A stretch of DNA of 6,890 bases from Clostridium sp. CAG:138 (GTDB taxonomy: Bacteria; Bacillota; Clostridia; Christensenellales; CAG-138): assembly GCA_000435055.1 (NCBI GenBank), contig FR879718.1:19218-26107 (forward strand), given 5' to 3'. Shown one piece after another: positions 1 to 5,180 of the stretch. The notes under the pieces are model-generated. The model searched no databases, had not been told where the DNA came from, and saw nothing but the letters and a program-made list of their open reading frames with translations. Made by a program: the position numbers and the translations under genes. Each line of letters begins with the position of its first letter. Position 1 is the stretch's first letter.

Positions 1-1068
1 CTGAACCGCCCCCCTGCCCTCAAGGTCAACAACACCGTAAGCGTCTTTGCCGAATACCAGTGTGCAGTGAACATCAGCCGCACGGTTCCCGTTGTCGGAC
101 TTTGCCGCATCATCGCTCCAAACGATGCTGTTTGCGGTCAGTGTGGCGGCTTCGGTCAGCTTAACGGTATTTGTATCCGCATCATACGGGGTTTCGGAAT
201 CCAGCGTGTATTCATTGCTCCCGATATGAATGGTGTTGCCGCCGACGGAGAGATATTCTTTCTCCGCTTCGGTGGGCGTGTTTTTAAGCACAAAAGTTTT
301 TGATGAGGTCGTAGCCGCTTTAACGGCATTGTGAACGCTCTGAGAAAATACTTTGGCCTCAGTGCTTTCAACAAACACAACACCGAACAATCTTCCGATT
401 TCTCCGCTGTAGATAGCTTCGGAATTGCTGTAAGTCGAAACGTTTTTCCACATCTCATCGTTCTGAAGGTCATATGTGGCCTCCGGCGAACAGATGCAGA
501 TGAAATGCGGCTGCCTGCCGCCTTCACAGAAGGGGCGCGCTTTGTTCTTTTTCAGCGTTCGCACCGCTTTTCGAATTTCGGTCGTCGTCAGCCTGTCTTC
601 GCTCGTCAGGGCATTTCTGCCTGTTTTGCCGCCGGCATATTGAACGTTGCTGCCTGCACACATTGCATCGCGTGTGATCCACTCCACAACCGTGCCAAGC
701 TGTTCGCCGAGAAGCTCGGCGGAATCATTGATAACTTCGTCATATGCCGTAAGGTCGAGCAGGTCACTGACTTCAACATATGCACCGTATTGCTTAACTT
801 CCGCCTCAACATCCGTTTGTGAAAGTGTCTGCCCGGTGGGAGTTTCGCCTTCAACAAGGCCGGATATTGCGGTTTCGGGGTCGAAAAGGTTCCAACGGCG
901 GAAGTTTACGTATTTTCCGCTGTTGCGGGGAATGGGGCGTTTCTGTCCGAATTCCGCATGGACAAATCGCGTCTTTGCGCTTTCAAGAAGCTGCCTGTCA
1001 TAATATTTCGCAGGGAACTTAGCGTTCACGGCTGCGGTTGCGGTGGTGTTGATGGTGGTTTTGTTCAT
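1..1068 (-). CDS. N4-gp56 family phage major capsid protein, 3' end cut off by the window
   Basis: This is a major capsid (coat) protein of the N4-gp56 family, with an HK97-like fold that builds the head of tailed phages. The 356 visible codons contain no stop; the start is inside the window and the C-terminus lies beyond position 1. Family-typical stretches are visible in order: an N-terminal segment ending near FGQKRPIPRNSGKYVNFRRW, then LVEGETPTGQTLSQTDVEAE, QYGAYVEVSDLLDLTAYDE, a helix with LGEQLGTVVEWITRDAMCAG, a central SPEATYDLQNDEMWK segment, and late FGKDAYGVVDLEGRG. The family's usual final segment is missing. About 70 residues (roughly 256-330) between the KVF motif and FGKDAYG look like an inserted domain. 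The ATG at 1068 follows an AGGAAA ribosome site in an A-rich tract. The gene begins 50 nt after the putative scaffold gene and is presumably co-transcribed with it. I recognise the family from remembered motifs, not from a search. Confidence 0.9.
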   Translation of the reverse strand, partial: MNKTTINTTATAAVNAKFPAKYYDRQLLESAKTRFVHAEFGQKRPIPRNSGKYVNFRRWNLFDPETAISGLVEGETPTGQTLSQTDVEAEVKQYGAYVEVSDLLDLTAYDEVINDSAELLGEQLGTVVEWITRDAMCAGSNVQYAGGKTGRNALTSEDRLTTTEIRKAVRTLKKNKARPFCEGGRQPHFICICSPEATYDLQNDEMWKNVSTYSNSEAIYSGEIGRLFGVVFVESTEAKVFSQSVHNAVKAATTSSKTFVLKNTPTEAEKEYLSVGGNTIHIGSNEYTLDSETPYDADTNTVKLTEAATLTANSIVWSDDAAKSDNGNRAADVHCTLVFGKDAYGVVDLEGRGAVQ

Positions 1069-1118
1069 TTTGTTTTCCTTTCTTTAATAAATCTGTTTTG
1101 CTCGGCTTTTATCCGCGC

Positions 1119-1601
1119 TCAAAGTCGTATCCTGCGCCCGTCCATGGCGGCGCGCTTAAGCTGCTTTCGGAGTGTTCGGAACTGCTCCGCGCTCATGGTT
1201 TCATAATCCGCTTCCGGTGCCTGCGCAAGGCCGCCTGCGAGAGGAAGCGGCAGACGTTCGGCATTTGCATCCGCAGCGTCTTCAAAAGATTCCTCCGCAT
1301 TTTCTTCGGCGGCAGAATCAGCGGTTTTTGCTTCGACTTTCTCCCAAACGGAGATTATCCTGTTCACAATGCTTTCGACTTCCGCTGCATTCGCAATGAG
1401 TTCGTTCGGCAGATGCAGCCTGTTTATAAAAGCTTTGCCGAGTTTTGCATATGCGTTTTCATGCTGCACGGCAGCGGCAGCATTTTCGGCTTCGTTTCCT
1501 TGAAGTGCAGGTTCCGCTGCTTCCTTTTCGGCTTTGTCTTCGGGCTGTTCCTTTTGCGGAAGCAGCTGCAAAAGCTCCTTAAATGTTCTTTTTTTCGACA
1601 C
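1119..1601 (-). CDS. Putative phage capsid scaffold or assembly protein
   Basis: This 160-residue, highly charged protein lies directly upstream of the capsid gene, where tailed phages normally encode the scaffold that templates procapsid assembly and then leaves the head. It starts MSKKRTFKELLQLLPQKEQ. Two alanine/glutamate-rich, probably unstructured stretches (about residues 18-48 and 92-115) flank a predicted helical segment (about 50-90, containing AKLGKAFINRLHLPNELIAN). It ends in a strongly basic tail (FRTLRKQLKRAAMDGRRIRL), and a basic C-terminal helix is typical of scaffolds that bind coat protein. I chose the GTG at 1601 because AAAGAAAGGAAA lies just upstream, matching the site before the capsid gene. 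The reading frame stays open to an ATG at 1733, but that extension runs through the structured leader and has no ribosome site. I recognise no specific family, so scaffold is inferred from position, size and charge. Confidence 0.6.
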   Translation of the reverse strand: MSKKRTFKELLQLLPQKEQPEDKAEKEAAEPALQGNEAENAAAAVQHENAYAKLGKAFINRLHLPNELIANAAEVESIVNRIISVWEKVEAKTADSAAEENAEESFEDAADANAERLPLPLAGGLAQAPEADYETMSAEQFRTLRKQLKRAAMDGRRIRL

Positions 1602-1608
1602 TAAACTG

Positions 1609-1620
1609 TTTCCTTTCTTT
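1609..1620 (-). promoter_or_regulatory. Ribosome binding site that sets the GTG start of the scaffold gene
   Basis: On the minus strand AAAGAAAGGAAA precedes the GTG at 1601, leaving 9 nt between AGGA and the start codon. Nearly the same A-rich sequence precedes the capsid start at 1068 (AAAGAAAGGAAAACAAA, then ATG). This shared signal supports the GTG rather than the upstream ATG at 1733. It differs from the GGAGG sites of the host-like genes at 3937 and 5771. Confidence 0.7.
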
Positions 1621-1691
1621 TTTTTTAAATAATCCGTTCGGTGTTTCACGGCAGCCTCTCGTATTCGGCAGCCGCCCGCCCCTGCTCCCCG

Positions 1692-1761
1692 AAAAAACAA
1701 ATAAGAGCGTTCCGTTCCGTCGGCACGTTTCAATGCGTGCGGACTTCAACGGTTCGCTCTT
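1692..1761 (-). terminator. Attenuator-like terminator hairpin in the capsid leader
   Basis: Read on the minus strand, AAGAGCG (1761-1755) pairs with CGCTCTT (1709-1703). Inside are a CCGTTG/CGACGG stem (with one G-T pair) and a GCACG-CATTGAAA-CGTGC hairpin. Immediately after comes TTATTTGTTTTTT, ending at 1692. A stacked stem followed by a U-rich tract is the pattern of a factor-independent terminator. It sits about 90 nt before the scaffold start, so if active it would end transcription before the structural genes. The interior loops make it weaker than the terminator at 2002-2040. Confidence 0.45.
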
Positions 1762-1778
1762 TCTGTCAGCTGAGGCGG

Positions 1779-1868
1779 TCACTTTCTGTTTATTTGCCGC
1801 AGGCGCGGTTTTTGTCCGCGTTTTATCGGCAGACGGAAAGAGCGGTGGCCAACGCATTCTTCCATCAT
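1779..1868 (-). CDS. Possible leader peptide of 29 residues, leaderless start
   Basis: The ATG at 1868-1866 lies 6 nt after the -10 box, so it would sit at or next to the 5' end of the transcript. It opens 29 codons (MMEECVGHRSFRLPIKRGQK..., about one third Arg/Lys) ending in TGA at 1779-1781. No ribosome site can precede it, so translation would have to be leaderless. The ORF covers the 1836-1844 strand of the competing stem and stops 15 nt before 1763. Translation could therefore influence which hairpin forms. A chance ORF is the main alternative, and confidence is low. Confidence 0.2.
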   Translation of the reverse strand: MMEECVGHRSFRLPIKRGQKPRLRQINRK

Positions 1869-1873
1869 TTACT

Positions 1874-1902
1874 ATTATAGCATAGATAAAACCAAAAATC
1901 AA
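1874..1902 (-). promoter_or_regulatory. SigA-type promoter of the scaffold-capsid unit
   Basis: On the minus strand TTGATT (1902-1897) is followed by a 17-bp spacer and a perfect TATAAT (1879-1874). TGC stands directly before the -10 box, giving an extended -10. The sequence upstream of the -35 box (about 1903-1930) is very A/T-rich, like an UP element. This is close to consensus for the housekeeping sigma factor, and it is the only promoter I see for the two phage genes within the window. Confidence 0.8.
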
Positions 1903-2001
1903 CTGTTAAGAGAAAAATATTTATAAAAATCTCTCGGAAGCGGAAAGTACAAAAGCGGCTTATCATCGGCTGTGCGGCAATAAATTTACCGAAAACATAT
2001 G

Positions 2002-2040
2002 AAAAAAACCTCCCCGTCGATTTTTGATCTTGGGGAGGTC
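2002..2040 (-). terminator. Factor-independent terminator of the SGNH-DUF4358-DHHW operon
   Basis: On the minus strand ACCTCCCC (2039-2032) pairs with GGGGAGGT (2015-2008), and the stem is followed by a run of seven T (2008-2002). The hairpin begins about 38 nt after the DHHW stop codon. It separates the surface-protein operon from the phage promoter at 1874-1902. The stretch 1903-2001 between them is A/T-rich and holds no gene I can support. Confidence 0.9.
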
Positions 2041-2077
2041 GCTGTTTAATATGTTGTGTGAAAAACGAAATAAAGGC

Positions 2078-3280
2078 TTATCTCAGCCAATCGATATTGC
2101 CGGCAGCAACGGTATCGACTCCGTAAATAACAACAAAATCTTTTGCGTTGTATTCCTTTGCAAGCTCACTCGGCGCGGGCATCGTGGGGCTGTAGTACAT
2201 CGTGCGGGTATCAAGCATTATGATTGTGTTGTAATGCGCCGCCAAAAACGGCACTATCGCATTGCCGTAGCTGTCCTTAAGCACAAACAGTGTGCCGCTT
2301 TCAACGTTCGGATTCACGATTTTTGTAATGCCGTGGTTGCTGTACAGGTATGCGGCATATTTATCAACAACATCGTCGGAGAGTTTATCCGTGTCAAGAG
2401 AACCGCGATGTTCGGTTTCAACCGTGCCGTCAATAACGGTAACGCTCAGGTCGCTGTCATAGCTTCCGATCCATGTCTGAAGGTCGTCTGCGGGAATCTC
2501 CCAAAGACCGCTTTGCCCGTATGCCGTGCCGTAGAAGCTGTAGGAATGCTTTTCAAATTCGCTTTCGGCCAAAGGCTCAAAACCCAGGTTCTTTGCAATT
2601 GCGCAATAAGCAATGTATGAACCTTTCATCGTCAGGTGATGATCCGTGCGGTAATAAAGCTCGGAAACATTGCCTGCATTGTTGAAAACATTGTCGGCAA
2701 AAATGCTTTTTGCACAGTTCCGAAGTCCGTACACCGAATTCAGCGCATCGATGATCTGCTCATCGGCATATTCACGGTGAACGGCGGGAAGCTCCTCCGG
2801 AAGCATATAGCCTGCGGAAGGAATGATAAAGGTGAAGGCGTTCAGATCGTTTTCTGTTATAAAGCCGGAAATTTTTTCGGCGTTTGTTTTCATCGTTTCA
2901 TCATCTCTTTGAACGGGTGCGCTGAACAGGCGGTTATTCTTGCCCAGAGTGACTTTTTCAACGATGCTGCGCCCGGAGTAAAGGTTCATGTGCGAATAAA
3001 TCGAAACAAACGCATTCCTTGCGGGAAAATGATCCTCCATCCATGTGTCAACTTCGCCCGAGAATTTGCCGCTCAAAATGTTGCCGAGGCTTGTGTTCGG
3101 AGCGGAGGCAAGCACGCGCCGTTCGTTCGGACTCAGCTCGCCTTCATGCTTCGGCAAAAACATAATAAGAAGGAAAAATACTGAAATAAACCCCGCAAAC
3201 AGAACGATTAGCAGTTTGTTTGCAGAGCCGACCGTATTGCGTGTGCCGCGTTTTACCTTGATTTTGCAGTCTTTATTCAT
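2078..3280 (-). CDS. DHHW family membrane-anchored protein (AlgX/AlgJ-like, putative surface glycan O-acylation)
   Basis: This 400-residue protein has a basic N-terminus, one membrane segment (about residues 22-42) and a large extracytoplasmic domain. Family marks are the LSPNERRVLASAP segment after the membrane helix, YYRTDHHLTMKG (about 209-220, where the usual DHHW reads DHHL), and LKDSYGNAIVPFLAAHY (334-350). DHHW proteins are distant relatives of the SGNH-like AlgX/AlgJ proteins that act with MBOAT acyltransferases to modify polysaccharides outside the membrane. D213 and H214/H215 with S337 are the likely active-site residues, by family analogy. It is the last gene of a three-gene operon, 132 nt after DUF4358 with a strong hairpin in that gap. 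The ATG at 3280 has no clear ribosome site; the context is ATTATGAATAAA. The length looks complete. The biochemical role is inferred from the family. Confidence 0.87.
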   Translation of the reverse strand: MNKDCKIKVKRGTRNTVGSANKLLIVLFAGFISVFFLLIMFLPKHEGELSPNERRVLASAPNTSLGNILSGKFSGEVDTWMEDHFPARNAFVSIYSHMNLYSGRSIVEKVTLGKNNRLFSAPVQRDDETMKTNAEKISGFITENDLNAFTFIIPSAGYMLPEELPAVHREYADEQIIDALNSVYGLRNCAKSIFADNVFNNAGNVSELYYRTDHHLTMKGSYIAYCAIAKNLGFEPLAESEFEKHSYSFYGTAYGQSGLWEIPADDLQTWIGSYDSDLSVTVIDGTVETEHRGSLDTDKLSDDVVDKYAAYLYSNHGITKIVNPNVESGTLFVLKDSYGNAIVPFLAAHYNTIIMLDTRTMYYSPTMPAPSELAKEYNAKDFVVIYGVDTVAAGNIDWLR

Positions 3281-3331
3281 AATTATTTCGGGTTATGGGT
3301 TCGTTCGTTGCTGTTCCGTATAATGAAAACT

Positions 3332-3381
3332 GAATCGAGCTGCGGATTTGAACCTTTTGAGTGAATCCGCAAACTCGATTC
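3332..3381 (-). repeat. Long imperfect inverted repeat between the DUF4358 and DHHW genes
   Basis: Two 8-bp arms stack: GAATCGAG (3332-3339) with CTCGATTC (3374-3381), and TGCGGATT (3341-3348) with AATCCGCA (3364-3371). Only C3340 against A3372-A3373 is unpaired between them, and the loop is 15 nt. On the minus strand it is followed by CAGTTTTCATTATAC, a poor U tract. It may be a weak terminator, an RNA-processing hairpin that sets different expression of the two genes, or a protein-binding palindrome. It lies in the 132-nt gap, the widest within the operon. Confidence 0.7.
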
Positions 3382-3412
3382 GTGCGGTAACGGTGCATTG
3401 CGCTTTGCGGCG

Positions 3413-3937
3413 TTAAGCTGTTTTTAATGCAGCGTCAATCTGCGCATTAAGAAAGCTCTGTGCAGCGGGCGCATCATTGCTGACGATGACAAAAACATAA
3501 TTGCCGTTCGTCTGATTGACGGCGTTTTCAAGTTTGGGAACCTGATCCGCGCCGTAGCTTGCGTATGCCTCGGCATTGTAATCGATCCACTCTTTGACCG
3601 CGCCTTTGCTGATGCTCTCGGCTGCTGCGGCATCAACCGCTTCGATAACTATAACAACTTCCGGAGTGGAAGCGCTGACGGAATAGAAAAGTCTGAAGCT
3701 TCCGTCCGCATTCTTTGCAAGCTTCGTTTCGTCAAGTTTAAGCTGAGAAATCGCTGCGTCCGCATTTGGCACTGCTTCGGGTGTTACCTGGAAGCTGCAA
3801 TTGTTGATAAGGTTGACTCCGATTGAGTTTACATCAAGCTTGAGCTTTGAATAATCCTTGCCGCATGCGCAGAAGATGAGCATTGCCGCAACAAGAACGA
3901 ATGCGGATGCAATTTTGAGAATGTTTGCCTTTTTCAT
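3413..3937 (-). CDS. DUF4358 family lipoprotein
   Basis: This is a 174-residue exported lipoprotein. A lysine-rich start and hydrophobic segment (about 5-22) lead to a lipobox-like IFCAC, with C25 as the lipidation site. The mature part matches the DUF4358 pattern as I remember it: a central beta-rich half with EVVIVIEAVDAAAAESI (about 93-109), then the characteristic YGADQVPKLENAVNQTNGNY (128-147) leading into VFVIVSNDAPAAQSFL. The family has no established function, but it is often encoded near DHHW, SGNH and MBOAT genes in Clostridia, which suits its middle place in this operon. The start is well supported by GGAGGA 7 nt before ATG 3937. It follows the SGNH gene by 58 nt with no terminator between. 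Confidence 0.85.
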   Translation of the reverse strand: MKKANILKIASAFVLVAAMLIFCACGKDYSKLKLDVNSIGVNLINNCSFQVTPEAVPNADAAISQLKLDETKLAKNADGSFRLFYSVSASTPEVVIVIEAVDAAAAESISKGAVKEWIDYNAEAYASYGADQVPKLENAVNQTNGNYVFVIVSNDAPAAQSFLNAQIDAALKTA

Positions 3938-3995
3938 TTGTAAGTCCTCCGTTTGTTTATCTCTTTTTTATGTTTAACCTTCTGGCCTGCCGCCG

Positions 3996-4865
3996 TCAGG
4001 GACGAAGCACGGCTGCAACCGTGCGGCAGATATGATCCGCCCAGTATTTTGAGTAGGTCATGTTTAAATGAATCCCGTCGCCGGATGCATCCGCGGGCAG
4101 ACAGCCGTTTGCGTCAACGAGTGCCTCGGGAACGGAAACGTAATGACAGCCGCGCCGCGCCGCAAGATCAACAAGCTGCGCATTGTAAAGCTGGATGTTT
4201 TCATTCGTGACTCCCGTTGTGCTTGTGCTGCTGACTTTTGCCGAAACCGGCGGAATCAGCATGATGAAAATTTCGCATCCGGGCTGACGCTGCCATATGT
4301 CATCGAGAAATTTGGAATACTTTTCGATGAAAGTGTTGAGATTCGGCCAGCCGAGTTCGTTTTCGCCGAACATCAGAATGACGGCTTCGTAGCTGCCCGT
4401 ATTCAGTTCATCAATAACCGGCACACTGCCCGTGGTCGTTGTTTGGGTGTATACGGAAAGAATGTTCAGCCCGACGCGGGTGAAAAATTTGCCGTGGGTA
4501 ATGACACCGTATTTATACAACCCTTCGAACGTGGAATTGCCCACAAATGCACAGTTGTCGAAAACGGTTTGGTCAATGGGTGCATTTGTGTTCATCGGTG
4601 CATTCGTGTCGGCAGGTGCGGGTGTTGCCGTGGGTGAAACAGTTTCGGCAGCCGGCGCGGTTGCAGGTTCAACCGAGGGCAGCGGCGCCTTTGTCACGGG
4701 CAGAATATCAACAATGACATTCGGAGAATCATCTTTTTTGCATGCAGTCAGTGTGCAGGCTGCAAGCGATGAAAAAACCATCAGCGCAGCCAACGCGGGG
4801 GAAAGGAAGGAACGCAGCCTTCCGGTGCGGCGTTTGTTTTTGTATCTGAAACTATTTTTATTCAT
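3996..4865 (-). CDS. SGNH/GDSL-family hydrolase lipoprotein
   Basis: This 289-residue lipoprotein has an SGNH hydrolase fold and probably acts as an esterase or acyl-transfer partner on cell-surface glycans. A basic start is followed by a hydrophobic segment (about 20-36) with two lipoboxes, LAAC (C37) and LTAC (C42). Next is a flexible Thr/Ala/Pro-rich linker (about 52-100). Block I is FVGNSTFEGL with nucleophile S111; the common GDS is GNS here. Block III is MFGENELGWPNLNTFIEKYS, with N169 in a G-x-N-E version of GxND. Block V is GDGIHLN, supplying D263 and H266. The catalytic Ser, Asn, Asp and His are therefore all present. I prefer ATG 4865 (MNKNSF); an in-frame ATG at 4880 would add MDFNI, and neither has a good ribosome site. 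The open frame continues to 5153 across the promoter, so longer starts are unlikely. It is the first gene of the operon ending with DHHW. Confidence 0.87.
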   Translation of the reverse strand: MNKNSFRYKNKRRTGRLRSFLSPALAALMVFSSLAACTLTACKKDDSPNVIVDILPVTKAPLPSVEPATAPAAETVSPTATPAPADTNAPMNTNAPIDQTVFDNCAFVGNSTFEGLYKYGVITHGKFFTRVGLNILSVYTQTTTTGSVPVIDELNTGSYEAVILMFGENELGWPNLNTFIEKYSKFLDDIWQRQPGCEIFIMLIPPVSAKVSSTSTTGVTNENIQLYNAQLVDLAARRGCHYVSVPEALVDANGCLPADASGDGIHLNMTYSKYWADHICRTVAAVLRP

Positions 4866-4940
4866 AATGTTGAAATCCATTCGTTTACTCTGCGGAGAAG
4901 CACGGCGAAAATCAAGCCGAGTGTTGTCCGCATGTTTCTT

Positions 4941-4969
4941 ATTATACCAGACCGCTTGCTGCTTTTCAA
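4941..4969 (-). promoter_or_regulatory. SigA-type promoter of the SGNH-DUF4358-DHHW operon
   Basis: On the minus strand TTGAAA (4969-4964), a 17-bp spacer and TATAAT (4946-4941) form a near-consensus promoter with a TGG extended -10. Transcription would start near 4934, giving a leader of about 55-70 nt before the hydrolase start. No other strong promoter is visible before the DHHW gene, so this one probably serves all three genes. Confidence 0.8.
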
Positions 4970-4975
4970 CATTGC

Positions 4976-5005
4976 AAAGGGCTGCAAATGTGGATTTTGC
5001 CCTTT
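4976..5005. repeat. Inverted repeat just upstream of the operon -35 box
   Basis: AAAGGGC (4976-4982) and GCCCTTT (4999-5005) form 7-bp arms around a 16-nt centre. The repeat ends only 7 bp from the -35 box of the promoter at 4941-4969, a place where activators commonly bind. Nearby, TGTAACA and TGTTAACA (5011-5028) form a second, imperfect repeat. Either could be an operator or chance. The 4881-5180 stretch otherwise holds only the promoter and the hairpin at 5054-5086. Confidence 0.35.
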
Positions 5006-5053
5006 TGAAATGTAACATTTTTGTTAACAAAACAGAACCCGCGCAATAACTGA

Positions 5054-5086
5054 CCTGCACAGCGAATAAGTGTGCGGGATTTTTTT
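5054..5086 (+). terminator. Terminator-like hairpin pointing on the plus strand, with no gene before it
   Basis: CCTGCACA (5054-5061) pairs with TGTGCGGG (5071-5078), eight pairs including one T-G, around a 9-nt loop and followed by A and seven T (5080-5086). This is a textbook factor-independent terminator read left to right, but no plus-strand gene precedes it. Read the other way it lies about 95-125 nt after the DUF4430 stop, has a mismatch and lacks an immediate U run. The flanking CCCGC (minus strand) can also pair with a GCGGG near 5037-5042. It may end the DUF4430 transcript imperfectly, or block antisense transcription. Confidence 0.55.
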
Positions 5087-5180
5087 CGGGAAGGGCGGCA
5101 AATTCGACGTTTTCCACAGCAGAAAAACCAAACCGCAGCAGTTGATGCGGCACGGGCAGGAGCGATCGGCATTGATTTTG

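Larger units (their letters stand above)
1602..1868 (-). promoter_or_regulatory. Long structured 5' leader of the scaffold-capsid transcript
   Basis: The predicted transcription start (about 1868) lies roughly 265 nt before the scaffold start, and this stretch has no recognisable protein gene. On the minus strand it can form a 9-bp stem between 1836-1844 (CGCTCTTTC) and 1755-1763 (GAAAGAGCG), extended by three more pairs after one mismatch. That stem encloses a nested hairpin: TGCCG/CGGCA around CGCGG-ACAAAAA-CCGCG. The 1755-1763 strand can instead pair with a second CGCTCTT copy at 1703-1709, which is followed by a U-rich run. The arrangement resembles an attenuator or riboswitch, but I could not match it to a known class. 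The pairing is read by eye; no folding energy was computed. Confidence 0.5.

Noticed and set aside
1583..1885. ORFs on both strands across the capsid leader
   Set aside because: They cover the promoter and hairpins, have low-complexity composition and no ribosome sites. The structured leader explains the sequence better.
2636..3184. Plus-strand ORF of 182 codons
   Set aside because: It is antisense to the well-supported DHHW gene and resembles no family.
3319..3324. Perfect plus-strand TATAAT upstream of the DHHW gene
   Set aside because: No acceptable -35 box lies 16-18 bp upstream, and no plus-strand gene follows. On the minus strand it gives no good promoter for DHHW either.
4432..5049. 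Plus-strand ORF of 205 codons that ends just before the plus-strand hairpin at 5054
   Set aside because: It is antisense to the SGNH lipoprotein gene and crosses that gene's promoter. It has no family-like sequence and no supported ribosome site. The adjacency to the hairpin is probably chance.
4866..5153. Longer N-terminus for the SGNH hydrolase, back to 5153
   Set aside because: The extension would run through the -35 and -10 boxes at 4941-4969 and place the signal peptide far inside the protein.
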